A stretch of DNA of 64,000 nucleotides from Caulobacter hibisci. GTDB lineage: Bacteria > Pseudomonadota > Alphaproteobacteria > Caulobacterales > Caulobacteraceae. The position numbers and the translations under genes are program-made. Position 1 is the first letter of the stretch, and each line of letters begins with the position of its first letter. Location of the stretch: assembly GCF_016135805.1 (NCBI RefSeq), contig NZ_JADWOX010000013.1, positions 85,930 through 149,929 on the forward strand. The letters are read 5' to 3'. Positions 9,701-18,051 of the stretch are shown one piece after another. The notes beneath the pieces are model-generated. The model was not told where the DNA came from. It saw only the letters and a list, made by a program, of their open reading frames with translations, and ran no database searches.

Positions 9701-9785
9701 TGGTGCGGGCGGTCGGGGTCGAACCGACACTCCTTTCGGAACCGGATTTTGAGTCCGGCGCGTCTACCAGTTTCACCACGCCCGC
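9701..9785 (-). tRNA. tRNA-Leu (anticodon CAA)
   Basis: Read on the minus strand, the gene begins GCGGGCG and ends CGCCCGC plus A and an encoded CCA. The anticodon stem CCGGA/TCCGG encloses the loop CTCAAAA, so the anticodon is CAA, reading UUG. The T arm GTCGG-TTCGACC-CCGAC is intact. A long variable arm (around TTCCGAAAGGAGT) is typical of class II tRNA-Leu. The length of 85 nt includes CCA. Confidence 0.96.
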
Positions 9786-9866
9786 GCTCGGCTCCGAGCC
9801 GATGGCCCGAAGCGAAGGACGGCTTTCCTAGCAGCGGTCGCGGGGAAGTTCCAGAGGCGTTTCACC

Positions 9867-10778
9867 TCATGCCAGCCAAGGCGCCTTCGCCAGCCGTTCG
9901 GCCAGGAACTCCATCAGCACCCGCACCCGTGCAGGCCGGATGGCGCTGGGCGGGGTGACGAGGTGCATGGCGATCGGCGGCGGGGTCCAGTCGGCCAGCA
10001 CCTGTTCCAGCCGGCCCTCGGCGACGTCGTTCCAGACCATGAAGTCCGGCTGCATGGCCACGGCCTGACCGGCCAGCAACAGGGCGCGGAAGACGTCGGC
10101 GTTGTTGGCCCGCAGCGGCGCGGGCACGCTGATGGCGTATTGGCCGTGCTGGGCGTGCTCGAACCGCCAGGCGTCGCGCGAGCGGCCGCCGGTGTAGAAC
10201 AGGGCGCGGTGGCCGGTCAGGTCCTTCGGATGCTGGGGCCGGCCATGGCGGTCGAAATAGTCCGGCGAGCCGACCAGCATCACCCGCACCGGGCACAACC
10301 GCCGGGCCAGCAGGCTGGAATCCTCCAGGGCCGAGATCCGCAGGGCCAGGTCGAAGCCGTCTTCGACGATGTCGACCAGCTGGTCCGACAGCGACAGCTC
10401 GACCGACACCTCGGGATACAGCGCGAAGAAGTCGGAGAGGGCAGGGCCGAGGTAGCCGATCCCGAACGACATCGGCGCGGCCAGGCGCACCAGGCCGCGC
10501 GGGACCGCGGACTGGGCCGAGGCCTCCAGCTCCAGGGTCTCGCCGTCGGCCAGCAGACGGCTGGCGGCCTCCAGCGAACTCTGGCCGCTGTCGGTCAGCG
10601 ACAGCCGCCGCGAGGTGCGGTGGAACAGCGTCGCGCCCAGCCGCTGCTCCAGACGAGACACGGCCTTGGACACCGTGGCGTTGGACAGCCCCAGGTCCTT
10701 GGCGGCCCGCGCGAACGAGCCGGTCTCGGCCACCTTGGCGAACACGGCCCAGGCCTCGAAGTCGGGAAGTTTCATCAT
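9867..10778 (-). CDS. LysR-family transcriptional regulator
   Basis: The N-terminal winged helix-turn-helix (residues 5-65; FAKVAETGSFARAAKDLGLS, TVSKAVSRLEQRLG) and the C-terminal periplasmic-binding-protein-like effector domain (about 90-300) define a 303-residue LysR regulator. It is divergently transcribed from the pirin-wrbA pair. An eight-base perfect inverted repeat lies 11 bases upstream of its start, matching the usual arrangement for autoregulation and control of the divergent genes. The inducer cannot be deduced; quinone or aromatic stress would fit the pirin and WrbA neighbours, which is inference. Two adjacent ATG codons make the start ambiguous by one residue. Confidence 0.92.
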   Translation of the reverse strand: MMKLPDFEAWAVFAKVAETGSFARAAKDLGLSNATVSKAVSRLEQRLGATLFHRTSRRLSLTDSGQSSLEAASRLLADGETLELEASAQSAVPRGLVRLAAPMSFGIGYLGPALSDFFALYPEVSVELSLSDQLVDIVEDGFDLALRISALEDSSLLARRLCPVRVMLVGSPDYFDRHGRPQHPKDLTGHRALFYTGGRSRDAWRFEHAQHGQYAISVPAPLRANNADVFRALLLAGQAVAMQPDFMVWNDVAEGRLEQVLADWTPPPIAMHLVTPPSAIRPARVRVLMEFLAERLAKAPWLA

Positions 10779-10788
10779 GTCGTTTTTG

Positions 10789-10812
10789 GAAATGGTTTCT
10801 TTCGACCATTTC
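10789..10812. promoter_or_regulatory. Inverted repeat, probable LysR operator
   Basis: GAAATGGT (10789-10796) and ACCATTTC (10805-10812) are perfect inverted copies separated by eight bases. The core contains the T-N11-A pattern expected for LysR-type binding sites. It sits in the 122-bp divergent region between the LysR gene and the pirin gene, close to the regulator start. Confidence 0.6.
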
Positions 10813-10900
10813 TATTTCGGATCGAGCGATCTGTCTCCATCTTCCTCGTCAACGGAGACGCCGCCACGGCTTCTCCACCCAGACACACCGGGAGATCGAC

Positions 10901-11599
10901 ATGATCGAAGTTCGCAAGTTCGACAGCCTGGGCGGCGCCAATCACGGTTGGCTCGACGCCAAGCACCACTTCTCGTTCGCCGGCTACCATGATCCCAAGC
11001 GCGTCAACTGGGGCGCCCTGCGGGTCTGGAACGACGACACCATCGCCGCCGGCACGGGCTTCCCGCCGCACCCGCACAACGACATGGAGATCATCACCTA
11101 TGTTCGCGAGGGGGCGATCACCCACCAGGACAGCCTGGGCAACAAGGGCCGCACCGAAGCGGGCGACGTGCAGGTGATGAGCGCCGGCACCGGCATCCGC
11201 CACTCGGAATATAACCTCGAGCCGGGCGTGACCAAGATCTTCCAGATCTGGATCATTCCGGACCGCGGCGGCGAACCGCCCGCCTGGGGCGCCAAGCCGT
11301 TCCCCAAGGGCGACCGCTCCGGCAAGTTCGTGGCCCTGGCCAGCGGCTTCGAAGGCGACGCCGACGCCCTGCCGATCCGCACCGACGCCCGGGTCCTGGG
11401 CGCGACGCTGAAGGCCGGTGAAGAGACCGAATATACGCTGGGCGACGGCCGTCATGCCTACCTCGTGCCCTCGACCGGCAAGGTCGAAGTCAACGGCGTG
11501 GCGCTCGACACCCGCGACGGCGCGGCGATCGCCAACGAGAACACCATCCGGGTCAAGGCTCTGGAAGACGCCGAACTCGTGCTGGTGGACGCCGCCTAA
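10901..11599 (+). CDS. Pirin family protein (YhhW/quercetinase-like bicupin)
   Basis: The 232-residue protein is a pirin. The N-terminal cupin carries the metal ligands in PPHPHNDMEIITYV (two His and the downstream Glu region), THQDSLG and GIRHSEYN. A second, degenerate cupin follows from about residue 135. Bacterial pirins of this type include YhhW, which has quercetin 2,3-dioxygenase activity in vitro; the physiological substrate is usually unknown. It lies divergent from LysR and upstream of wrbA with a strong terminator in between, so the two plus-strand genes may be separately transcribed or partly attenuated. Confidence 0.9.
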   Translation: MIEVRKFDSLGGANHGWLDAKHHFSFAGYHDPKRVNWGALRVWNDDTIAAGTGFPPHPHNDMEIITYVREGAITHQDSLGNKGRTEAGDVQVMSAGTGIRHSEYNLEPGVTKIFQIWIIPDRGGEPPAWGAKPFPKGDRSGKFVALASGFEGDADALPIRTDARVLGATLKAGEETEYTLGDGRHAYLVPSTGKVEVNGVALDTRDGAAIANENTIRVKALEDAELVLVDAA

Positions 11600-11605
11600 A
11601 CCTTC

Positions 11606-11634
11606 AAGACGCGGCGGCAGTCGCCGCGTCTTTT
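11606..11634 (+). terminator. Rho-independent terminator after the pirin gene
   Basis: An 11-bp perfect stem AAGACGCGGCG/CGCCGCGTCTT with a five-base loop runs straight into TT and a pyrimidine tract. It lies seven bases after the pirin stop codon. Confidence 0.8.
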
Positions 11635-11674
11635 CCTCCCCAACCTCAGACTGAGCTTTCTCTAGGAGACTCCC

Positions 11675-12274
11675 ATGGCCAAGGTTCTGGTCCTTTACTA
11701 CTCGTCGTACGGCCACATCGAGACGATGGCCAAGGCCGTCGCCGAAGGCGCTCGCAGCACGGGCGCGACCGTCGACATCAAGCGCGTTCCCGAAACCGTG
11801 CCGGAAGAGATCGCCAAGGGCGCTCACTTCAAGCTCGACCAGGAAGCCCCGATCGCCACCGTCGCCGAACTGGCCGATTACGACGCCATCATCGTCGGCA
11901 CCGGCACGCGTTTCGGCCGCTTGAGCTCGCAGATGGCCGCGTTCCTCGACCAGGCCGGCGGCCTGTGGGCCCGCGGCGCGCTGAACGGCAAGGTCGGCGG
12001 CGCCTTCGTCTCGACCGCCACCCAGCACGGCGGCCAGGAAACCACCCTGTTCTCGATCATCACCAACCTGCTGCACTTCGGCATGACGATCATCGGCCTG
12101 CCCTATAGCCACCAGGGCCAGATGAGCAACGACGAGATCGTCGGCGGCGCGCCCTACGGCGCCACCACGGTCGCCGGCGGCGACGGCAGCCGCCAGCCGA
12201 CCCAGATCGACCTGGACGGCGCCCGCCACCAGGGCGAGCTGATCGCCGCCGCGGCCATCAAGCTGCACGGCTAA
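11675..12274 (+). CDS. wrbA: NAD(P)H:quinone oxidoreductase, WrbA type
   Basis: The flavodoxin-like fold is clear. The N-terminal FMN phosphate loop is [12 protein letters not shown] (residues 8-19), and the protein has the WrbA-specific insert and motifs [31 protein letters not shown] and PYGATTVAG. The length of 199 residues matches the family. WrbA performs two-electron reduction of quinones, protecting cells from semiquinone redox cycling. A ribosome site (TAGGAG) lies seven bases before ATG 11675. Pairing with a pirin and a LysR regulator suggests a redox or aromatic-stress module. Confidence 0.95.
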   Translation: MAKVLVLYYSSYGHIETMAKAVAEGARSTGATVDIKRVPETVPEEIAKGAHFKLDQEAPIATVAELADYDAIIVGTGTRFGRLSSQMAAFLDQAGGLWARGALNGKVGGAFVSTATQHGGQETTLFSIITNLLHFGMTIIGLPYSHQGQMSNDEIVGGAPYGATTVAGGDGSRQPTQIDLDGARHQGELIAAAAIKLHG

Positions 12275-12316
12275 CGACCCCGGCCGGGTTCCTCCCCCAA
12301 GACCCGGCCGATCCCG

Positions 12317-12366
12317 CCGCGTCGCGCTTCTTCTCTCCCCCCAAGAGAAGCGCGGCGCGGCTTTTC
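12317..12366 (+). terminator. Terminator after wrbA
   Basis: CGCGCTTCT pairs with AGAAGCGCG, extended by an outer CCGC/GCGG, with a C-rich loop, and is followed by CTTTTCTTTT. It lies about 45 bases after the wrbA stop. Confidence 0.7.
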
Positions 12367-12416
12367 TTTTGGAAAACGGCGGCTTAACCCCGTTTCTAAG
12401 CGTCGCGTTGAGGTTG

Positions 12417-12578
12417 ATGCGCGAGTATGCTCGCACGCAGGGGACAAGCGAGGCGGGCGTGGCGAAGAAGGCGAAAGCAGCGAAGCGGAGGTCGGGCATG
12501 GCCGATTTCATGACGCTGCTCGTCTGCATCGGCTGCACCGTATGGGCCTTCCGGACGATCGTCGGCCTGGCCGGCTGA
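12417..12578 (+). CDS. Possible small membrane protein (53 aa or shorter)
   Basis: A short frame ends at TGA 12576-12578. The N-terminal part is basic (KKAKAAKRRSG) and the C-terminal part is one hydrophobic helix (MADFMTLLVCIGCTVWAFRTIVGLAG). Translation could start at ATG 12417, at a GTG near 12459 that follows a GGCGGG stretch, or at ATG 12498, which would give only the 26-residue membrane segment. The helix is convincing but the start and expression are not. Confidence 0.35.
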   Translation: MREYARTQGTSEAGVAKKAKAAKRRSGMADFMTLLVCIGCTVWAFRTIVGLAG

Positions 12579-12654
12579 TTAGTCCTTGAGGGGCGAGCCG
12601 GAAGGCGGCACTTGAGCGGCTGAAGCTTCTTTTCAGTCCCAAGGACCTCGCCCG

Positions 12655-13284
12655 ATGCAAGGCGTCACGATCGTCGACCACCCGCTGGTGCAGCACAAGC
12701 TGACCCTGATGCGGGACAAGGAAACCTCGACCAAGACCTTCCGCGCCCTGATGCGCGAGACCGCGACCCTGATCTGCTACGAGGTCACCCGCGAGCTGAC
12801 CATGGACGAGGTCGAGATCGAGACGCCGGTCGCGCCGACGAAAGCCAAGGTCATCGCCGGCAAGAAGCTGGTCTTCGCCCCGATCCTGCGCGCCGGCCTG
12901 GGGATGGCCGAGGGCATGCTCGATCTCGTGCCATCGGCCCGCGTCGCCCACATCGGCCTCTATCGCGATCCCGAGACCCTCAAGGCGGTCGAGTACTACT
13001 TCAAGACCCCCGAAGACATCGCCGACCGCCTGGTCATCGTCGTCGACCCGATGCTGGCCACCGGCCACACGGCGGTGGCGGCGATCGACCTGCTGAAGAA
13101 GCGCGGCGTGCGCGACCTGCGGTTCGTCTGCCTGCTGGCCTCGGTCCCGGGCGTGGAGACCCTCCGCGCGGCCCATCCGGACGTGCAGATCTGGACGGCG
13201 GCGGTCGACGAGGCGCTCAACGACCACGGCTACATCGTGCCGGGCCTGGGCGACGCTGGCGACCGCACCTTCGGAACCAAGTGA
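12655..13284 (+). CDS. upp: Uracil phosphoribosyltransferase
   Basis: The 209-residue enzyme converts uracil and PRPP to UMP in pyrimidine salvage. Visible family features are [13 protein letters not shown] near the N-terminus, the PRPP loop [16 protein letters not shown] (around residue 130) and the uracil-binding C-terminus [17 protein letters not shown]. The length equals that of other bacterial Upp proteins. It stands as a single gene followed by a response regulator about 100 bp downstream. Confidence 0.97.
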   Translation: MQGVTIVDHPLVQHKLTLMRDKETSTKTFRALMRETATLICYEVTRELTMDEVEIETPVAPTKAKVIAGKKLVFAPILRAGLGMAEGMLDLVPSARVAHIGLYRDPETLKAVEYYFKTPEDIADRLVIVVDPMLATGHTAVAAIDLLKKRGVRDLRFVCLLASVPGVETLRAAHPDVQIWTAAVDEALNDHGYIVPGLGDAGDRTFGTK

Positions 13285-13387
13285 TCAGGCGGCGCGCGGT
13301 GACCCCAAAGGGGGGCCGTTTGTGCGCATGAGCACTTGCGCGACTCCACCGGCGCAGTAAGCAGCAGCGTTAACCTTTCGGAACGCC

Positions 13388-13771
13388 ATGCTGGTCACGC
13401 CGCCGCTGATCTACGTCGCCGACGACGACGCCCTGACGCGCGAGCTGGTCGAGATCCAGCTCGGCCGGGGCGGCTACGCCGTGAGGACCTTTCCCACCGT
13501 CGAGGACCTGCTGGGCGCGGTGGCCGCCGCGCCGCCGGCCCTGATCCTGCTCGACGTGCGCATGCCGGGCCTGTCCGGCCTCGACGCCCTGCGCGCCTTG
13601 CAGGCCGCCCCGGGCGGGAGCGAGATCCCGGTTCTGATGCTGACGGGGGAGGGGCGGCTCGACCGCATCGTCCAGGCCCTGCAGCTGGGCGCGGCCGGCT
13701 ACGTGATGAAGCCCTTTACGGGCAAGGCCTTGTTGGAGAGGATCGGCGAGGTCCTTCAGGCCAAGGTCTGA
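13388..13771 (+). CDS. Single-domain response regulator (CheY-like)
   Basis: The 127 residues form one receiver domain. Acidic pocket residues are in YVADDDALTRE, the phosphoacceptor Asp in LILLDVRMPG, the switch Thr in VLMLTGEG and the conserved Lys in YVMKPF. There is no output domain, so it would act by protein interaction or as a phosphorelay intermediate. The cognate kinase is not adjacent. It is convergent with the phosphohexomutase gene, sharing a bidirectional terminator. Confidence 0.9.
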   Translation: MLVTPPLIYVADDDALTRELVEIQLGRGGYAVRTFPTVEDLLGAVAAAPPALILLDVRMPGLSGLDALRALQAAPGGSEIPVLMLTGEGRLDRIVQALQLGAAGYVMKPFTGKALLERIGEVLQAKV

Positions 13772-13782
13772 CACCAAAACAA

Positions 13783-13812
13783 AAAGGCCGGGGATCGCTC
13801 CCCGGCCTTTCG
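13783..13812. terminator. Bidirectional terminator between two convergent genes
   Basis: AAAGGCCGGGG and CCCCGGCCTTT form an 11-bp perfect stem around a six-base loop, with A-rich sequence on one side and T residues on the other. It can end transcripts from both the response regulator (+) and the phosphohexomutase (-). Confidence 0.85.
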
Positions 13813-13834
13813 TTCGTCAGGGGGCTGAGCCCGA

Positions 13835-15331
13835 TCAGATCTCTTGGTTGTACTTGCCCACGCGGGCGCCCAGGCGCGGCTTCACTTCCTCGCGGAACAG
13901 GGCCTTCATATCGTCTTCCGACTGGGTGCTCTCGACCACGACCACCACTTCGGGCTTGTTCGACGAGGCGCGGACCAGCACCCACGAGCCGTCTTCCAGG
14001 TGCACGCGCACGCCGTTGACGGTGATCACCTCGGTGATCTTCCGACCCAGGATCGAGCCGCCGGCGGCGAACAGGTCTTCGTATTCCTTCACCACCTCGG
14101 CGACGACGCCGTACTTCTTCTCGTCGTCGCAGTGCGGGCTCATGGTCAGCGAGGTGAAGGCGATCGGCAGGGCCTTGCGCAGGTCGCTCAGCTTCTTGTC
14201 CGGGTTGCGATCGAGCATGGCCAGCACGGCGGCCGCGGCGGTCAGGCCGCAGTCGTAGCCGTAGCCCAGCGGGGCATTCATGAAGAAGTGGCCGCTCTTC
14301 TCGAAGCCGGCCAGGGCGCCCGTCTCGGCGCTCTTGCGCTTGATGTAGCTGTGGCCGGTCTTCCAGTAGATGACCTTGCAGCCGTGTTCCTTGAGGATCG
14401 GGTCGGTGGCGTAGAGGCCGGTCGACTTGACGTCGACGACGAAGGTCGCGCCCGGGTGCAGCGGGGCCAGGTCTCGAGCCAGCATCAGGCCGATCTTGTC
14501 GGCGAAGATCTCCTCGCCCTCGTCGTCGACCACGCCGCAGCGGTCGCCGTCACCGTCGAAGCCGAAGGCCAGGTCCGCGCCGTGCTCACGGACGGCCTTG
14601 GCCATCTCGTGCAGCATCTCCAGGTCTTCCGGGTTCGGATTGTACTTGGGGAAGGTGTAGTCGAGGTCGGTGTCCATGCCGATCACGTCGCTGACGCCCA
14701 TGCGCTGCAGGGCCTCGACGGCGAAGGCGCCGGCGGTGCCGTTGCCGCAGGCGGCCAGCACCTTCAGCGGACGGGTGATCTGGGCGCGGGTGGCGACATT
14801 GGCGATGTAGCGCTCGGCCTGGCCTTCGACGCGGATCAGCTTTCCGCCGTCACGCTCGACGAACTTGGCGCCCAGGACGATGTCCTTGAGCTTGCCCATC
14901 TCGTCGGGACCGAAGGTCAGGGGCTTCTGGGCGCCCATCTTCACGCCGGTCCAGCCGTTCTCGTTGTGGCTGGCGGTGACCATGGCCACGCACGGGATGT
15001 CGAGGTCGAACTGGGCGAAATAGGCGGTGGGCGACAGGGCCAGGCCGATGTCGTGCACTTCGCAGCCGGCGCTCAGCAGGCCCAGGATCAGGGCGTTCTT
15101 GATCGACGACGAGTAGGAGCGGAAGTCGTGGCCGACCACGATCTTCGACTCGCCCAGCTCGTGGATGTAGGTGCCCAGGCCCAGGCCAAGCGCCTGGATG
15201 CCCAGCAAGTTGATCTCGGGGCCGAACAGCCAGCGTGCATCGTATTCGCGGAAGCCCGTCGCCTTGACCAGCGGTTCGTTTTCGTAAGCGGCCGTATTAG
15301 GAACCAGATCAGCACGGGGAGTTGAGAACAT
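13835..15331 (-). CDS. Phosphomannomutase/phosphoglucomutase (AlgC/ManB-type)
   Basis: The alpha-D-phosphohexomutase fold is evident. The phosphoserine loop is TASHNENGWTGVKMG (about residue 110), the metal loop is FDGDGDRCGVVDD, the sugar-binding loop includes GFEKSGHFF, and the C-terminal phosphate-binding loop contains VRASSNKPE. From ATG 15329-15331 the protein is 498 residues, the expected size; an upstream in-frame ATG adds 36 residues with no family resemblance. The enzyme interconverts hexose 1- and 6-phosphates, supplying GDP-mannose or UDP-glucose precursors for LPS and exopolysaccharide. It is a single gene. Confidence 0.93.
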   Translation of the reverse strand: MFSTPRADLVPNTAAYENEPLVKATGFREYDARWLFGPEINLLGIQALGLGLGTYIHELGESKIVVGHDFRSYSSSIKNALILGLLSAGCEVHDIGLALSPTAYFAQFDLDIPCVAMVTASHNENGWTGVKMGAQKPLTFGPDEMGKLKDIVLGAKFVERDGGKLIRVEGQAERYIANVATRAQITRPLKVLAACGNGTAGAFAVEALQRMGVSDVIGMDTDLDYTFPKYNPNPEDLEMLHEMAKAVREHGADLAFGFDGDGDRCGVVDDEGEEIFADKIGLMLARDLAPLHPGATFVVDVKSTGLYATDPILKEHGCKVIYWKTGHSYIKRKSAETGALAGFEKSGHFFMNAPLGYGYDCGLTAAAAVLAMLDRNPDKKLSDLRKALPIAFTSLTMSPHCDDEKKYGVVAEVVKEYEDLFAAGGSILGRKITEVITVNGVRVHLEDGSWVLVRASSNKPEVVVVVESTQSEDDMKALFREEVKPRLGARVGKYNQEI

Positions 15332-15454
15332 AGGGGCTCGCTTCAATGAGCGGTGAGGTGCGTTTAGCTGTCGGAGTGGTTGCACACCACCCTCTTCGTA
15401 TGACGTTGATCGATCAATGTGACGATTGAACGAGTTCAAGGCCGGTAAATATGC

Positions 15455-15697
15455 TTACTGCCCGCCTTCGCCGCTAAGGGCAGCGGCGGCGGCCTCGCGC
15501 TGGCGGCGCTCTTCGCTGAGGCGGGCGGACGCCTTTTCCTTCTCGATCAAGGTCTTCATTTCCGGGGTCTGTTGAATGGGCGTCGAGCCGAAGGGGCCGG
15601 GCGAGCGTTCGCCGAAACCCTGCGGCCAGACGAGGGAGAAGGCGATCATCGCCAGGGCGATGAACGCGCAGATGGGCATGAAGATGCGATCGGGCAT
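15455..15697 (-). CDS. Small membrane protein, hypothetical (80 aa)
   Basis: From ATG 15695-15697 the protein has an N-terminal transmembrane helix (FMPICAFIALAMIAFSLVWP), a Gly/Pro-rich linker and a charged coiled-coil-like tail (KTLIEKEKASARLSEERRQREAAAA). That suggests a membrane anchor with a soluble helix. Longer starts exist upstream but overlap the divergent gpmA promoter region and look non-coding. No function is assigned. Confidence 0.7.
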   Translation of the reverse strand: MPDRIFMPICAFIALAMIAFSLVWPQGFGERSPGPFGSTPIQQTPEMKTLIEKEKASARLSEERRQREAAAAALSGEGGQ

Positions 15698-15822
15698 GGC
15701 CCGGCTATAGCACGTCGTTCGTGGCGGGACAGGGGCGTTGCTTGACATGGCGTCGCCTGACCTTGTCTTGACGCGGGCCCCGCGCGGCCTTAGCCCGCCC
15801 TGGAACAATCAAGGGAGTTCCG

Positions 15823-16536
15823 ATGCCCGTCCTCGTCCTGCTTCGCCACGGCCAGAGCCAGTGGAACCTCGAGAACCGCTTCACCGGCTGGGTCGACGTT
15901 GACCTGACCGCCGAGGGCGAGGCCCAGGCCCGCAAGGGCGGCGAACTGATCAAGGCCGCCGGCCTCGACATCGACGAGGCCTTCACCTCGGTCCAGACCC
16001 GCGCCATCCGCACCTGCAACCTGGCCCTGGACGCGGCGTCGCAAAGCTTCGTGCCGGTGACCAAGGACTGGCGCCTGAACGAGCGCCACTACGGCGGCCT
16101 GACCGGCCTGAACAAGGCCGAGACCGCCGAAAAGCACGGCGAGGAGCAGGTCACCATCTGGCGGCGCTCCTACGATGTTCCGCCGCCGGAACTGGCCCCG
16201 GGCGGCGAGTACGACTTCGCGTCCGATCGTCGCTACAAGGGCGCGAGCCTGCCCTCGACCGAGAGCCTGGCCACCACCCTGGTGCGCGTGCTGCCCTATT
16301 GGGAAGACGCCATCGCCCCCAAGCTGAAGGCCGGCGAGAACATCCTGGTGGCCGCCCACGGCAATTCGCTGCGGGCCATCGTCAAGCACCTGTTCGCCGT
16401 GCCCGACGACCAGATCGTCAAGGTCGAGATCCCCACCGGCAACCCGCTGGCCATCGATCTCGACGCCGACCTCAAGCCCGTGGGCGCCCGTTACCTCGAC
16501 GAGGCCCGCGCCGAAAAGCTGCCGACGATCGGCTGA
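15823..16536 (+). CDS. gpmA: 2,3-bisphosphoglycerate-dependent phosphoglycerate mutase
   Basis: The 237-residue enzyme catalyses 3-phosphoglycerate to 2-phosphoglycerate in glycolysis. The catalytic phosphohistidine lies in LLRHGQSQWNLENRFTGW. Other family motifs are LNERHYGGLTGLNKAETAEKHGE, the Arg pair in TRAIRT and the second catalytic His in VAAHGNSLRAIVKHL. Its length and motif order match dPGM. A ribosome site (AAGGGAG) is placed before ATG 15823. A hairpin follows the gene. Confidence 0.97.
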   Translation: MPVLVLLRHGQSQWNLENRFTGWVDVDLTAEGEAQARKGGELIKAAGLDIDEAFTSVQTRAIRTCNLALDAASQSFVPVTKDWRLNERHYGGLTGLNKAETAEKHGEEQVTIWRRSYDVPPPELAPGGEYDFASDRRYKGASLPSTESLATTLVRVLPYWEDAIAPKLKAGENILVAAHGNSLRAIVKHLFAVPDDQIVKVEIPTGNPLAIDLDADLKPVGARYLDEARAEKLPTIG

Positions 16537-16588
16537 TTCAAGACCCTGCGGGGATCCCTTCGTCCGCCGGCGAAGGGGGCTCTGGGTT

Positions 16589-16626
16589 GTTTCCAGGCTT
16601 CCTGCGCGCAGGAAGTGCCTGGAAAC
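16589..16626. terminator. Near-perfect palindromic hairpin after gpmA
   Basis: GTTTCCAGGC pairs with GCCTGGAAAC, and within it TTCCTGCG pairs with CGCAGGAA, so nearly the whole 38-base element folds into one stem. No T-run follows. It may serve as a termination or mRNA-end-stabilising structure for gpmA. Confidence 0.5.
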
Positions 16627-16690
16627 ACGACGTTAATGCTGCCGGGCGCATCAAGTTGGCGTACCTTCGGGTACGGAAACGCGAGCTTGC

Positions 16691-17950
16691 ATGAACACCC
16701 CGGCAGCGGCGGGCCAGGAACACCGGCGCCTGACGCAACAAGAAGTCGACGTGATCTGCGCCAAGCATGACCGCCTGTGGTCGGCTCGGCTGGGCGGAGC
16801 GCGCGCGGTGTTCGCCTTCTGCGACATTTCCGGACTGGTGCTGGCGGGCCGCAATCTGTGCGACGCCGACTTCACCGGCGCGCTGCTGGTCGGGACCGAC
16901 CTGCGCCGTTGCAAGCTCGACAACGCCAATCTCTACGGGGCCGACATGCAGGGTGCCGACCTGACCGACGCCTCGCTGCGTCGCTCGGACCTGCGCGGCT
17001 CCAGCCTGCGCGGCGCCAACCTGACCGGCGCCGACATGTTCGAGGCCGACCTGCGCGAGGGCCAGATCGCCGCCGCCGACCGCAAGGAAGGCTACCGCAT
17101 CATCGAGCCCGTGCAGCGCGAGGCCTATGCCGCCGGCGCCAACCTGTCGGGCGCCAACCTCGAACGCTCGCGGCTGTCGGGCATCGTAGCCACCAAGGCC
17201 GACTTCAGCGACGCGATCCTGAAGGACGCCAAGCTGGTGCGCGCCAACCTAAAGCAGGCCAATTTCAACGGCGCCAACATGGCCGGCGCCGACCTGTCGG
17301 GCGCCAACCTGACCGGCGCGGATCTGCGCAACACCGTGCTGGTCGGGGTCAAGACCCTGTCCTGGAACGTCACCGGGGCCAGTATGGAAGGCGCCCTGAC
17401 CGACAAGGCCTCGGGCGTCGACGTGTCCGACATGCCTTACGAGCAGATGATCTCCGACCATGCCCGCTGGTGCGAGACCGGCGGGGCGGAGGGCAAGCCC
17501 TCGGCCTTCGACAAGGCCGACCTGCGCAATCTGAAAAGCATCCGCGGCTTCAACCTGACGGCCCTCTCGGCCAAGGGGGCGGTGTTCTACGGCCTCGACA
17601 TGGAGGGCGTGCAGATGCAGGGCGCCCAGCTGGAAGGGGCGGACCTTCGGGCCTGCAACCTGCGCCGGGCCGACCTGCGCGGAGCCCGCCTGAAGGGGGC
17701 CAAGCTTTCCGGTTCCGACCTGCGCGACGCCCAGTTGGGCCCGCTGCTGATCGGCAAGGACCGGCTGCTGCCGGCCGACCTGACCGGCGTGCTGCTGACC
17801 AATGCCGACCTGGCCCGGGCCGACCTGCGCGGCGCCTGCCTGGCCGGTTCGGACCTGTCGCGCGCCAACTTCACCAACGCCAACCTCAAGGATGTCGACA
17901 TCACCGGCGCGATCCGTCTGGGCGCGCGGGGGCTGGACGACGTCATCTGA
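16691..17950 (+). CDS. Pentapeptide-repeat protein, first of a tandem pair
   Basis: The 419-residue protein contains two blocks of A(D/N)LxX repeats (about residues 55-225 and 295-415), which normally fold as a right-handed quadrilateral beta helix. Before the repeats is a helical leader with LTQQEVDVICAKH and a GG-R segment ending in DISGLVLAGRNL. Between the blocks is a non-repeat linker containing HARWCETGGAEGK. The same leader and linker recur in the next gene, so they are paralogues. No signal peptide or membrane segment is seen. Some pentapeptide proteins bind DNA gyrase or act in resistance, but nothing here establishes that role. Confidence 0.88.
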   Translation: MNTPAAAGQEHRRLTQQEVDVICAKHDRLWSARLGGARAVFAFCDISGLVLAGRNLCDADFTGALLVGTDLRRCKLDNANLYGADMQGADLTDASLRRSDLRGSSLRGANLTGADMFEADLREGQIAAADRKEGYRIIEPVQREAYAAGANLSGANLERSRLSGIVATKADFSDAILKDAKLVRANLKQANFNGANMAGADLSGANLTGADLRNTVLVGVKTLSWNVTGASMEGALTDKASGVDVSDMPYEQMISDHARWCETGGAEGKPSAFDKADLRNLKSIRGFNLTALSAKGAVFYGLDMEGVQMQGAQLEGADLRACNLRRADLRGARLKGAKLSGSDLRDAQLGPLLIGKDRLLPADLTGVLLTNADLARADLRGACLAGSDLSRANFTNANLKDVDITGAIRLGARGLDDVI

Positions 17951-18051
17951 ACAAATGTGACGAAACGACGCGACCTTAACCGTTCGCTCGTCGATTGCTG
18001 TTATCCGATGAAATACAAGCGACTAAAGCACCGACGGGAGGGGGTCCCGCA

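Noticed and set aside
9701..9785. The tRNA-Leu gene as an integration site for a mobile element
   Set aside because: No integrase gene and no partial direct repeat of the tRNA 3' end were seen nearby.
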